Assembly (NCBI RefSeq): GCF_019396385.1
Contig: NZ_JAHKRN010000019.1
Coordinates: forward strand, 62,001-126,000
DNA length: 64,000 bases
Direction of reading: 5' to 3'
Source of the DNA: Nonomuraea harbinensis
GTDB lineage: Bacteria > Actinomycetota > Actinomycetes > Streptosporangiales > Streptosporangiaceae
The notes under the pieces: generated by a model
Database searches by the model: none
What the model saw: only the letters and a program-made list of their open reading frames with translations
What the model was told of the DNA's origin: nothing
Part shown: piece by piece, positions 1-8,188 of the stretch
Layout of the letters: the number at the start of each line of letters is the position of its first letter
How positions within the stretch are numbered: the stretch's first letter is position 1
Made by a program: the position numbers and the translations under genes

Positions 1-431
<431 letters not shown>

Positions 432-542
432 GCGCCTACGATCGGTGATCGCGGGGTCGTCGCGCATGGGAGCAGGGGTTGATTTCCGTTCTCCAACCAC
501 GGGTTGATGTGCGGGGCGCGGCCCCCGATTACCTTGGGGGAC

Positions 543-1862
543 GTGGCATTTCTCCGCAGCCGGGCGGCCCGCGTCACGGGGCTCGCCCTCGTGGCCCTCT
601 ATCTGCTCTGGGGGCCCGTCGCGATCGCGCACTCCAGGGCGACGGCCCAGGAGACGCTGCTCGCGCTGCTCGTCGGCGCCACCACCTGGGGCTGCGCGAT
701 CTGGCTGCTCCGCTCCCGCGCCGTCTCCGGCCACAACGTGCCACCGCTCCTGGTCACCGTCGCGGGGGCGGCGGCCATGCAGGCGATCGAGCCCTACACC
801 GGCCTGGGCTTCGCCTTCTTCGCCGCCATCGCCGCGCCGCACAGGGTGCGGCTGCGCGCCGCCGTCCCGCTGACCGCGCTCCTGCTGGCCGCCCTGCCGC
901 TGGTGTCCTACCTGACCGGGTTCGACATGGCGGCGGCGTGGGGGATGACGGCAGGGATGGCCTACACGGTGGTGTTCTCGTTCCTGATCTGGCACGTGTC
1001 CACGACCAAGCGGCAGGCGGTCGAGGTGGCCGAGGCCCGCGCGGGCGAGGCGGTGCTGCAGGAGCGCGCCCGCCTGGCCCGCGAGGTCCACGACATCCTG
1101 GCCCACGCGCAGTCCGCGCAGATCGTCCATCTGGAAGGTGCCCGCGTCCTGCTCAGGACGGGCGCCGACCCGGCGCTGGCGCTCGACCGGGTGGAGCGGG
1201 CCGTCCACCTGGCCAGGGTGGGCCTGGAGGAGACCCGTCGCGCTCTCGACACGCTGCGCGGCAGGGACCTGCCGCTGCCGGAGCGCCTCGAACGCCTCGC
1301 CGCCGAGTTCCGCGCGACCACCGGGGCGTCGTGCGTGCTCACCGTCGACGCCGGTGCGGCCGGGCTGTCGGCGGAGGCCAAGCTCGCCGTCGCCCGCACC
1401 GCCCAGGAGGCGCTCACCAACGTCCGCAAGCACGCTCCCGGCGCGCCGGCCGAGGTGTCGCTGCGCCTGCTCGGCCGCTGGTGCGAGCTGGAGATCCGCG
1501 ACGGCGGCGCCCCTGCGGCCCGCCCGCCCGGTCCCGGCCTCTCTGATACGGGAAGCCCTCCGGGCAGCGGTCCTGCCCTGAGCAACGACAGCGCTCAGCA
1601 GGGGAACGGCATCGGGCACACGGCTGACCGGCCCCACTCGTCAGGCAGTGGCGGCACATGTTCGTCTGACGACGCCGACATCGGGGGTGTCAGGGATGGG
1701 GTTGGTGAAGGAGCCGCGGAGCCGGGCGGGCAGATGGCCGCGGGAAGCGGTGCGGGTTACGGGCTGATCGGCATGCGTGAGCGGGCAGAGCTGATCGGGG
1801 GATCGCTGACGGCGGGGGCCGACGACGGAGGGTTCGCGGTGGTGCTGCGGGTGCCGGCATGA
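543..1862 (+). CDS. NarL-type sensor histidine kinase with expanded ATP lid
   Basis: This is a membrane sensor kinase of the HisKA_3/HATPase_c family, about 439 residues. The N-terminal 150 residues hold several hydrophobic helices. A short coiled linker then leads to the H-box AREVHDILAH, with the phospho-accepting His near residue 183. The N-box QEALTNVRKHA is near 285-295 and the C-terminal G-box is YGLIGMRERAEL. Between ERDGG-like residues near 320 and that G-box, about 80 low-complexity Gly/Ser/Pro residues are inserted where the ATP lid normally sits. The GTG at 543 was chosen because TACCTT lies exactly 7 bp upstream (530-535), implying a leaderless mRNA; an ATG at 507 is the alternative. 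The last codons overlap the next gene by ATGA, so the pair is co-translated. Confidence 0.88.
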   Translation: MAFLRSRAARVTGLALVALYLLWGPVAIAHSRATAQETLLALLVGATTWGCAIWLLRSRAVSGHNVPPLLVTVAGAAAMQAIEPYTGLGFAFFAAIAAPHRVRLRAAVPLTALLLAALPLVSYLTGFDMAAAWGMTAGMAYTVVFSFLIWHVSTTKRQAVEVAEARAGEAVLQERARLAREVHDILAHAQSAQIVHLEGARVLLRTGADPALALDRVERAVHLARVGLEETRRALDTLRGRDLPLPERLERLAAEFRATTGASCVLTVDAGAAGLSAEAKLAVARTAQEALTNVRKHAPGAPAEVSLRLLGRWCELEIRDGGAPAARPPGPGLSDTGSPPGSGPALSNDSAQQGNGIGHTADRPHSSGSGGTCSSDDADIGGVRDGVGEGAAEPGGQMAAGSGAGYGLIGMRERAELIGGSLTAGADDGGFAVVLRVPA

Positions 1863-2821
1863 CGGTGCGCGTGCTCGTGGCCGACGATCAGACCGTCGTG
1901 CGCGAAGGATTGGTGCTGCTCCTCGGGCTGCTCCCGGACACCGAGGTGGTGGGCGCCGCCGGTGACGGCGAGGAGGCGGTCAGGCTGGTGGCCGAACTGG
2001 CCCCGGACGTCGTGCTGATGGACCTGCGCATGCCTCGCATGGACGGGGTCGCGGCGACGCGGATCATCCGACGGGAGCACCCCCGTACCGAGGTCGTGGT
2101 GTTGTCGACGTACTCCGACGACGAGTCTGTCTTCGCGGCTCTGAGGGCCGGGGCCCGGGGTTACCTGACGAAGGACACCGACGCCGAGTCCCTGGCCAGG
2201 GCCGTCTCGGTGGTGGCTGAGGGCGAAGCACACTTCGCGCCTCCTGTGCAACGCCGCCTGGCGGAGACCGTGGCGGGCGGTCCCGGGGATGGCGAGGTCC
2301 TGAGCCCTGGAGCGGGATCAGGTATCGAGGAGAGGCGGGGGTATGCGGGGCCTGGGAACGCCCACGCGGGTGCGGATGGGCGGGGACTCGGTACGGGCGG
2401 GGGTGGTGATGTTGGACGGGGCTCGGGCGTGGGCGGGGGCGCTGGTGTTGGGCGGGGATTCGGCGCGGGCCGGGGCGCTGATGGCGGACGAGGTTTCGAC
2501 GAAGGCGGGGGCGCTGATGTCGGACAGGGCTTCAGCAGGGGCCGGGACATCAACGGGCGGCGGAGGGGTGCAGCAGGGCGGGGTGACCAGACCGGGCCGG
2601 AGAATGTTCAGCCGAGGCGGCCTGACGGGCTGACGCAGCGGGAGGTGGAGGTGCTCGGGCTGATCGCCCAGGGCCGGTCCAATGCGGAGATCGCTGGGCA
2701 ACTCCACATCTCCGAAGCCACCGTGAAGACCCACATCAACAACCTGTTCGCCAAAACCCGGGTCCGCGACCGCGCCCAAGCCGTCACCTACGCCTTCCGC
2801 CAAGGTCTGGCCCCGCCATGA
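1859..2821 (+). CDS. NarL/LuxR response regulator with Gly-rich repeat linker
   Basis: The partner response regulator has 320 residues. The receiver domain spans residues 1-125, with the acidic pair in VADDQ, the phospho-acceptor D55 in LMDLRMPRMDG and the conserved K105 in YLTKD. The LuxR-type helix-turn-helix spans about 257-318 (LTQREVEVLGLIAQGRSNAE, then ATVKTHINNLF). A normal NarL protein has roughly 210-220 residues. The excess is a linker of about 115 residues (140-256) made of degenerate 12-residue Gly-rich repeats, which the DNA shows as a 36-bp tandem array. It overlaps the kinase gene by 4 bp. Likely targets are the divergent ABC transporter at the left edge or its own operon; this is inferred from position only. 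Confidence 0.9.
   Translation: MTVRVLVADDQTVVREGLVLLLGLLPDTEVVGAAGDGEEAVRLVAELAPDVVLMDLRMPRMDGVAATRIIRREHPRTEVVVLSTYSDDESVFAALRAGARGYLTKDTDAESLARAVSVVAEGEAHFAPPVQRRLAETVAGGPGDGEVLSPGAGSGIEERRGYAGPGNAHAGADGRGLGTGGGGDVGRGSGVGGGAGVGRGFGAGRGADGGRGFDEGGGADVGQGFSRGRDINGRRRGAAGRGDQTGPENVQPRRPDGLTQREVEVLGLIAQGRSNAEIAGQLHISEATVKTHINNLFAKTRVRDRAQAVTYAFRQGLAPP
2369..2548 (+). repeat. 36-bp in-frame tandem repeat, five degenerate copies
   Basis: Copies begin at about 2369, 2405, 2441, 2477 and 2513, exactly 36 bp apart. Each contains a version of GCTGATG-TCGGACGGGG. They encode 12-residue units of the type GGADVGRGFGAG inside the response-regulator linker. A sixth, weaker copy follows. The copies differ by many substitutions but keep frame, so the array is old or selected for length. 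Confidence 0.85.
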
Positions 2822-2850
2822 GGACCGGAGTTCAATACCGCTGGTAGGTC

Positions 2851-3060
2851 AGTGCTCTGGTCCCGCTATGGGGACGGGACATCAGGTGCGGGCGTCGTAC
2901 TGCTGGTGGGTCGGTGGTCTGGTCCTGCATGGGGACGGGATGTCGGGTGCGGGCGTTGTGCTGGTGGTGGGTCGGTGGTCTGGTCCTGCATGGGGACGGG
3001 ATATCCGGTGCGGGCGCCGTACCGCTGTCAGGCCAGTGGTCTGGCGATGCCGTGGGACGA
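2851..3060. repeat. 61-bp intergenic tandem repeat array
   Basis: The gap between 2822 and 3104 has no credible gene. It holds three copies and a partial fourth of a 61-bp unit beginning near 2851, 2912, 2973 and 3034. The anchor ATGGGGACGGGA recurs at 2868, 2929 and 2990. The unit resembles the last codons of the upstream response regulator (GGTCTGGCCCCGCCATGAGG), suggesting the array was seeded from the gene's 3' end. Open frames here start and stop inside the repeats and look spurious. Confidence 0.85.
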
Positions 3061-3104
3061 GGCGCTTCCGCTCGCGGGTGGCCCGACTGTGAAGCGGGAG
3101 GAGT

Positions 3105-3458
3105 TCAGCGCGGGGACACTTCGCCGGGTTCGTGATGCTCGCTGAGGAGGTGCTTCCGGCCCCAGTCGCCGAGCGGTGCCAGCGCTTCGTTGAGGGAGAC
3201 GCCGAGCGGGGTGAGGGTGTAGGCGACCCGGCGCACCGCTCCTTCGAAGGCCTCGTCGCGGGAGACGATGCCGTCGTTCTCCAGCTCGCGCAGATGGGTG
3301 GTGAGGACTTTCTCGGTGACGCCGGGGATGCCGCGGCGCAGCTCGCCGAACCGGAGCGGGCCTTCGTCCAGGGCCCAGAGGATGAGCACCTTCCACTTGC
3401 CGCCGACCACGTCGATGGCCGCGTCGATGCCGCACACGTACGTGTCTCGCCTGGTCAT
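3105..3458 (-). CDS. HxlR-family winged-helix transcriptional regulator
   Basis: This 117-residue protein is the usual length for a HxlR/MarR-like one-domain regulator. The N-terminus TRRDTYVCGIDAAIDVVGGK followed by WKVLILWAL and the pattern FGELRRGIPGVTEKVLTTHL (helix-turn-helix) with LTPLGVSL near the end are diagnostic. The early Cys (residue 9) is the position used for redox or electrophile sensing in some HxlR members. It is transcribed away from the imine-reductase-like gene at 3536. HxlR regulators commonly repress a divergent oxidoreductase. TAAGGT lies 6 bp before the ATG and is part of a palindrome, so it probably autoregulates. Confidence 0.92.
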   Translation of the reverse strand: MTRRDTYVCGIDAAIDVVGGKWKVLILWALDEGPLRFGELRRGIPGVTEKVLTTHLRELENDGIVSRDEAFEGAVRRVAYTLTPLGVSLNEALAPLGDWGRKHLLSEHHEPGEVSPR

Positions 3459-3462
3459 GCAC

Positions 3463-3476
3463 TTACCTTAAGGTAA
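3463..3476. promoter_or_regulatory. Palindromic operator overlapping the HxlR -10
   Basis: TTACCTTAAGGTAA is a perfect 14-bp inverted repeat lying between the divergent HxlR and reductase genes. Its right half contains the TAAGGT hexamer that serves as the -10 of the HxlR gene, so a bound dimer would block that promoter. HxlR proteins are known to bind such sites; the assignment is positional. Confidence 0.6.
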
Positions 3477-3535
3477 CCACCCACAAAAGAGTGCGTACTT
3501 GATCATGGTCCAGGGCGTGCCCGAACCTGGTGGAC

Positions 3536-4429
3536 ATGGATACCGGCATCACCTCGAAGACTCCCATCACCCTCCTGGGCCTCGGCGACATGGGGACCGC
3601 GCTCGCCCACTCCTGGCTCGCCGCGGGGCATCCGCTGACCGTGTGGAACCGTACCCGGGAGAAGGCCGAACCGCTCGTACGCGGCGGCGCGCGGGCGGCG
3701 GACACGGCGGCGGAGGCGGTCGCGTCGGCCGCCGGTCCCGTCGTCCTCTGCCTGCTGGACGACGACTCCGTGGGCGAGACCCTGGACGGCGCCGACCTGA
3801 ACGGCAAGGACGTCGTCAACCTGACCACCGGCACCCCCGCCCAGGCCTGGCGGCGTGCCCGCTGGGTGAATGAGCGCGGGGCCCGTTTCCTGGACGGCGG
3901 GATCATGGCCGTCCCCCCGATGATCGGCCGTCCGGAGACCGGCGGCTACGTGTTCTACAGCGGCGACCGGGAGCTGTTCGACCGCCACCGCGAGGCGCTG
4001 GAGGTCCCGGCCGGGGCGGAGTTCGTCGGCGAGGACCCCGGCCACGCGGCGCTGCACGACATCGCCCTGCTCAGCGCGATGACCGGCATGCTCGCGGGCA
4101 TCACCCACGCCTTCGCCCTGGTGAGCCGGGAGAAGGACCTCGACCTGGCCAGGTTCGCCGGGCTGCTCGCGGAGTGGCTCGGCGCGATGGCGGGCAGCAG
4201 CCAGGAGATGGCCGCGCAGCTGGCGAGCGGCGACTACACCGAGGGCGTCACCTCCAACCTCGCCATGATGGCGGCGGGCAACGACTCGCTCCTGGCCACG
4301 GCGCGGGACCAGGGCGTGGATCCCCGGCTGCTCGTCCCGTTCATGGAGCTGATGCGCCATCGGGTGGCCCAGGGGCACGGCGACGAGGGCCTGGCGGGTC
4401 TGGTGTCCCTGCTTCCGGCGGCTCACTAG
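3536..4429 (+). CDS. NAD(P)-dependent imine reductase-like oxidoreductase
   Basis: This 297-residue protein belongs to the 6-phosphogluconate/3-hydroxyisobutyrate dehydrogenase superfamily. The nucleotide site is ITLLGLGDMGTALAHSWLAA near the N-terminus, followed by VWNRTREKAEPL, an Arg-containing loop typical of NADPH users. The segment GGIMAVPPMIG, the C-terminal helical domain and HDIALLSAM (an Asp at the position used by imine reductases and reductive aminases) point to that subgroup rather than to sugar-acid dehydrogenases. It would reduce a cyclic or condensed imine in the cytosol; the substrate is unknown. The ATG at 3536 was preferred to the in-frame GTG at 3530; neither has a strong ribosome site. 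Its 3' end overlaps the convergent TetR gene by 4 bp. Confidence 0.82.
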   Translation: MDTGITSKTPITLLGLGDMGTALAHSWLAAGHPLTVWNRTREKAEPLVRGGARAADTAAEAVASAAGPVVLCLLDDDSVGETLDGADLNGKDVVNLTTGTPAQAWRRARWVNERGARFLDGGIMAVPPMIGRPETGGYVFYSGDRELFDRHREALEVPAGAEFVGEDPGHAALHDIALLSAMTGMLAGITHAFALVSREKDLDLARFAGLLAEWLGAMAGSSQEMAAQLASGDYTEGVTSNLAMMAAGNDSLLATARDQGVDPRLLVPFMELMRHRVAQGHGDEGLAGLVSLLPAAH

Positions 4430-4989
4430 GAGCGCGGCGGCTCTCGCCGGAGGCCCGCGATGACCATGTCGATGAGCAGCTCGTAGCTTTCGTCCAGGTC
4501 CTCCGGCAGCTGGAAGGCACCGCCGGTCTCCAGCACCGCGAACCCGTGGGCGGCGGCGCGCATGCAGCGCGCGGCGTGGATCGCCTGCGATCCCTCCAGG
4601 TCGTACGCGCGCAGCGCGGCCAGCAGGATGTCCACCAGCCGCTCGGCGATCGCGGCGGTGGCGGGCTCCGGGGACTGGAGGATGGCGGCGTAGCGGTGCG
4701 GGTTGCGGACCACGTACGCGCGCCAGGCCCGCATGAGCGCCCGCAGCGCGTCGTCGCCCGAGCGGCCGAGCACGGCCGCGTTCCCGTGCTCGGCGAACTC
4801 CTCCATGACCTGGCCGGACACCAGCACCCGCAGCTCGGCGAGGTTGCGCACGTGCTTGTAGAGCGACGGCGGCGCCACCCCGGCGCGGGCGGCGACCGCG
4901 GCGAGCGTGAGCGCGGCCGGCCCTGACTCGTCCACGATCTCCAGCGCGAGGCCGACCACCGCCTTGGACGAGAGCGCGGCCCTAGCCAT
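4426..4989 (-). CDS. TetR-family regulator (TetR_C-type C-terminal domain)
   Basis: This 187-residue protein has an N-terminal TetR helix-turn-helix (LTLAAVAARAGVAPPSLYKHVRN, residues about 27-50) and an all-helical ligand domain. The start overlaps the end of the upstream hydrolase gene by 8 bp, so the two form one operon read right to left. The double palindrome upstream of the hydrolase is the expected operator. A regulator and hydrolase co-transcribed in this way usually respond to the hydrolase substrate or a related small molecule; here that is inference. Confidence 0.9.
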   Translation of the reverse strand: MARAALSSKAVVGLALEIVDESGPAALTLAAVAARAGVAPPSLYKHVRNLAELRVLVSGQVMEEFAEHGNAAVLGRSGDDALRALMRAWRAYVVRNPHRYAAILQSPEPATAAIAERLVDILLAALRAYDLEGSQAIHAARCMRAAAHGFAVLETGGAFQLPEDLDESYELLIDMVIAGLRREPPRS

Positions 4990-5818
4990 CCAGGCGCTCC
5001 TTCAGGAAGGTCAGGATGGCCGCGGCGACCTCGTCGGGATACTGCGCGTGCGGGTAGTGGCCCGCGCCCTCGATCATCACGACCTGGCCGATCCCGTCGG
5101 GCATCCCGGCGACGACCCCCTCGGCCTCGGCGCGCGGGTCGTTCCAGTCGGGGTCGGCCGTGCCCATGACGACCAGCGCGGGGGAGCGGACGCCGGCCAG
5201 CTGGGCGCCGGCGTCCTTGGGCGCGGCCATGCCCATCTTGCTGATCACCGCCATCCGGCCGGGCCTGCTCAGGTCGCGGCCCAGCTCGTCCAGATAAGCG
5301 GCGAAGTCGGCGGGCTTGCGGCCCGGGTAGGCGTGGTGCAGGTAGCGCTTCCACAGGCCGAGGCTGCGCAGCGTCCCGGTGGCCATCAGCAGCGACATGC
5401 CCTTGCGGTAGGCGGGGTTGCGCACGAGCCCACCCAGGTCCGGCTGCTGCGGGCGGGTGAACGGGGCGATCTCCACCACGGCGCGCACCAGCTCGGGCTC
5501 CCGCGCGGCGGCGATGGTGGCCGCCCCGCCGGAGAACGAGTGACCCACGATCACGGCGGGCCCGCCCAGGTGGCGGATCAGGGCCAGGAGGTCGTGCGCG
5601 GTGTCGGTGCGCGAGTAGGAGGACCAGCCGAGCGTCGAGTCGCCGTGGCCGCGCAGGTCGGTGACCGCCACCCGGTATCCGGCGGCGGTCAGCCGCGGCG
5701 CCAGGAACCGGTAGGCGGCGCGGTCGTTGCCCATGCCGGGCGCCAGCACGACGAGCGGGCCCTCCCCGGACACCTCGTATCCGAGCCGCCCGCCTTCCAG
5801 TTCCAGTGTCTCTGCCAT
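4982..5818 (-). CDS. Alpha/beta hydrolase
   Basis: A 278-residue cytosolic alpha/beta-hydrolase fold enzyme. The nucleophile elbow is GHSFSGG (Ser near residue 100), the acid is probably in GTADPDWNDP and the base His is in GAGHYPHAQYPDE near the C-terminus. The oxyanion region is LAPGMGNDRAAYR. The ATG at 5818 was chosen because GGAGGCGGGACC precedes it at proper spacing; an ATG 45 bp upstream lies inside the operator. It shares an operon with the TetR gene downstream. The substrate (ester, lactone or haloalkane-type) cannot be told from sequence alone. Confidence 0.88.
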   Translation of the reverse strand: MAETLELEGGRLGYEVSGEGPLVVLAPGMGNDRAAYRFLAPRLTAAGYRVAVTDLRGHGDSTLGWSSYSRTDTAHDLLALIRHLGGPAVIVGHSFSGGAATIAAAREPELVRAVVEIAPFTRPQQPDLGGLVRNPAYRKGMSLLMATGTLRSLGLWKRYLHHAYPGRKPADFAAYLDELGRDLSRPGRMAVISKMGMAAPKDAGAQLAGVRSPALVVMGTADPDWNDPRAEAEGVVAGMPDGIGQVVMIEGAGHYPHAQYPDEVAAAILTFLKERLDG

Positions 5819-5842
5819 GGTCCCGCCTCCAGCTACGATGTA

Positions 5843-5867
5843 TAGCTTGAAAGCTAATGTCATTAGC
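5843..5867. promoter_or_regulatory. Overlapping double palindrome, probable TetR operator
   Basis: Two inverted repeats share bases: TAGCTT-GA-AAGCTA (5843-5856) and GCTAATG-T-CATTAGC (5853-5867). They lie 25-50 bp upstream of the hydrolase start, where a repressor would cover the promoter. TetR dimers often bind such 14-15 bp sites in overlapping pairs. The link to the TetR gene at 4426-4989 is inferred from operon position. Confidence 0.65.
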
Positions 5868-5925
5868 CAGCGATGTCAAGGATCCGGGTCTGTCTCGGCC
5901 GCCCGGCCCGGCGTAGGCTACGGGC

Positions 5926-6489
5926 ATGTCGCGGCTGGCGATGGCGGACGAGCTGCTGATCCTGGCCCTGTGCGCGTCCTCCGACGGATGGGTCATCGGT
6001 CGCGACGGCAAGGTCAGGCTGCCGCCGCACCTCGACCTCGGGCTGGCGGCGGCCGAGCTCGCCCGGCACGGCCCGCAGCCGGGACTGCCGCAGCGGATCG
6101 TCAGCGTCGCGGCGGGCCGCCCTCACCTGCGGCGCATCGCGGCGCTGCGCGAGCAGGGCAGGGTCGTCGTCTGCGAGCGGCCGGCGCGCGGGCTCTTCCA
6201 CGACCGGACGGTGACGCGGCTGTCGGCGCCCGAGTACGGAGCCGAGTACGCGATCGTCGACCGGCTGCTCACCGCCCTGCGCGGCCTGCCCGCGCACCAC
6301 GACACGGTGGCCCTGCTGGCCATCATGCGCGCCTGCGACCTGCACCGCCGGTGGTTCCGCGACCTGCCCAGGCGGGAGCGGGCACGCAAGATCGACGGGC
6401 TCACCAGGGACCACTGGCTGCGGGTGGCCGTCGAGTCGGCGATCGTCGCCGAGCTCGCCTGGCCCGCCGCCGCCAACGGCACGCTCTAG
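5926..6489 (+). CDS. GPP34 (GOLPH3/VPS74-like) family protein
   Basis: This 187-residue protein shows the bacterial GPP34 pattern: LADELLILAL-type start (MADELLILALCASSDG), alternating short helices, and a conserved central YGAEYAIVDRLLTALR segment. In eukaryotes the fold binds phosphatidylinositol-4-phosphate and glycosyltransferases. In actinobacteria its role is unknown and it often occurs in multiple copies. No signal peptide or membrane segment is seen. TAGGCT at 5914-5919 lies 6 bp before the ATG, indicating a leaderless transcript. It stands alone between divergently and co-directionally read genes. Confidence 0.8.
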   Translation: MSRLAMADELLILALCASSDGWVIGRDGKVRLPPHLDLGLAAAELARHGPQPGLPQRIVSVAAGRPHLRRIAALREQGRVVVCERPARGLFHDRTVTRLSAPEYGAEYAIVDRLLTALRGLPAHHDTVALLAIMRACDLHRRWFRDLPRRERARKIDGLTRDHWLRVAVESAIVAELAWPAAANGTL

Positions 6490-6527
6490 CGGCTCTCCGC
6501 TGATCAGCCGCGGCTAAGCTGGTCGCC

Positions 6528-7259
6528 ATGGAACTGCCGCCGGTGGTGGCGCGGATGTGGGGGCGCGAGCCGGTGCCGCGCCGCGGCCCGAAACCGCGGC
6601 TCGACCTGGCGCGCATCGTGGCCGCCTGCATCGAGATCGCCGACGCCGAAGGGCTGGGCGGCGTCTCCATGGCCACCGTCGCCTCGCGCGTCGGCGTGGC
6701 CACCATGGCGCTCTACCGCTACGTCGGCAGCAAGGCCGAGCTGCTGACGATCATGGCCGACAGCGCCGCGCCCGACCCTCCCGAGCGTGACGGCCTGCCC
6801 TGGCGCGACTACCTCGGTCTGTGGGCCCGTGCCAACCGCGACTTCCTGCTGGCCCGGCCCTGGCTGCTCTCCGTCGACCGGTCCGTCCCGCCCGCCGGCC
6901 CGCGCGCCATGCTCTGGCTGGACCGGGCGCTGGCCGCGCTCGGCGACGCCGGGCTGGACGCGGGGGAGCGGGTCCGCGCCGCCACCACGCTCTCCGGGTA
7001 TGCGGCCTCCGACGCCATGCTCACGTACGCGATGCGCGCCCCCGCCCCGGCCGGCTACGACGGCCTCTCCGGGGCCGCAGACTACGGCCAGATGCTGGAC
7101 GCGCTGCTCGACCCCGCGGCCTACCCGGCGCTGTCGGCGGCGGTGCGAGAGGGCGCGTTCCGCGGGGCGGAGGGCTGGACGGACGACGCCGACTTCACCT
7201 TCGGCCTGGACCTGCTGCTCGACGGCGTCGAGGCGCTCGTCGCCCGTCGCGCCCGCTGA
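6528..7259 (+). CDS. TetR-family regulator with TetR_C domain
   Basis: A 243-residue regulator with the helix-turn-helix at about residues 28-70 (LGGVSMATVASRVGVATMAL then YRYVGSKAELLTIM). The long C-terminal domain resembles the tetracycline-repressor class (TetR_C_1), which usually controls an adjacent exporter or oxidoreductase. None is adjacent on the same strand here; the convergent SMP-30 gene ends 4 bp away. TAAGCT at 6515-6520 lies 7 bp before the ATG, so the mRNA is probably leaderless. No palindrome was recognised in the short upstream gap. Confidence 0.9.
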   Translation: MELPPVVARMWGREPVPRRGPKPRLDLARIVAACIEIADAEGLGGVSMATVASRVGVATMALYRYVGSKAELLTIMADSAAPDPPERDGLPWRDYLGLWARANRDFLLARPWLLSVDRSVPPAGPRAMLWLDRALAALGDAGLDAGERVRAATTLSGYAASDAMLTYAMRAPAPAGYDGLSGAADYGQMLDALLDPAAYPALSAAVREGAFRGAEGWTDDADFTFGLDLLLDGVEALVARRAR

Positions 7260-7263
7260 CCTG

Positions 7264-8160
7264 TCAGTGTCCCGGCCAGCCCGCCCGCGGGGCCGGGGCG
7301 TCGACGGCCAGCACCTGGCCGGTGCGCGGGCCGCCGAACGGGTCGGCCGGGTTCCACTCGGCGGCCACGACATACAGCGTCCGCCCGTCCGGGCCGCCCA
7401 GCATGCACGCGAACGGGCCCCGGTCCAGCTCGACCCGCTCCAGCACCTCGCCGCCCTCGCGCACCCGCACCACCTCGTTGCCTCCGGTCGAGGTCCACAC
7501 CGCGCCTTCCGCGTCCATGCAGATCCCGTCGGGGCCCAGCCCGGCGGCCCAGGTGCGGCGGTTCGACAGGCTCCCGTCGGACGCGACGTCGAACGCCGTG
7601 AGCGTGCCGGTGAACGACTCGGCGATGATCAGCGTACGGCCGTCCGGTGAGACGACCATGCCGTTGGGGAACGCGATGTCGCCGGCCACCTGCCGGGCCC
7701 GCCCGTCGGGGGTGATCAGCGCGATGTAGCCGGGCACGAAGTCCGGTCGCTCGTGCAGCGGCGTGTCCATGCCGTCGGCCATGGCCTTCTCCAGGAAGGC
7801 GAGGAAGTCGAAGTCGGCGCCGTTGACGTAGACGTTGCCGCGGCCGTCGACCACGATCTCGTTGAAGCCCGAGGGCAGGCCGCTGAGGTCGGCGTGCGGG
7901 ACCAGCGAGCCGTCGGCCTCCCGGCGCAGCAGCCGGCCCCGGTCGGTGTTCTTGGGCACGATCAGCATCCGGCCGTCGGGCAGCCAGTCGATCGAGTGGG
8001 CGCCGACCCCGGGCTCGGAGAACACGACCTCGGCCCGGCCGTCCGGGCTCAGGGCGATCACCTCGTCGTCCCCCCAGTTGCAGAACCAGAGCCGGCCGTC
8101 GTGCCAGCGCGGCGACTCGCCGATGCCCAGGCCGTCCATCAGGATGCGCGGTGCCGTCAT
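7264..8160 (-). CDS. SMP-30/gluconolactonase/LRE family protein
   Basis: A 298-residue six-bladed beta-propeller of the SMP-30 family, which hydrolyses lactones using one divalent metal. Family landmarks are GIGESPRWHDGRLWFCNWGDDE (metal-binding Glu in GESP), PSGFNEIVVDGRGNVYVN (Asn ligand), FPNGMVVSPDGRTLIIAES and LGPDGICMDAEGAVWTS (Asp ligand in PDGI). The start at 8160 follows GAGAGGGACGAGACC; longer in-frame starts encode an Arg-rich stretch that overlaps the TetR gene. It lies 28 bp downstream of the TetR gene at 8189-8752, so they form an operon under the operator at 8756-8778. Confidence 0.88.
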   Translation of the reverse strand: MTAPRILMDGLGIGESPRWHDGRLWFCNWGDDEVIALSPDGRAEVVFSEPGVGAHSIDWLPDGRMLIVPKNTDRGRLLRREADGSLVPHADLSGLPSGFNEIVVDGRGNVYVNGADFDFLAFLEKAMADGMDTPLHERPDFVPGYIALITPDGRARQVAGDIAFPNGMVVSPDGRTLIIAESFTGTLTAFDVASDGSLSNRRTWAAGLGPDGICMDAEGAVWTSTGGNEVVRVREGGEVLERVELDRGPFACMLGGPDGRTLYVVAAEWNPADPFGGPRTGQVLAVDAPAPRAGWPGH

Positions 8161-8188
8161 GGTCTCGTCCCTCTCGTGGTCGTGGGTC

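Noticed and set aside
2369..2548. Regularly spaced 36-bp units resembling a CRISPR array
   Set aside because: Units are contiguous with no spacers, are degenerate, and keep an in-frame protein repeat within a gene.
2852..3145. Three overlapping open frames of 73-97 codons
   Set aside because: They lie wholly in the 61-bp tandem array and its flank, repeat the same residues, have no ribosome site and match no family.
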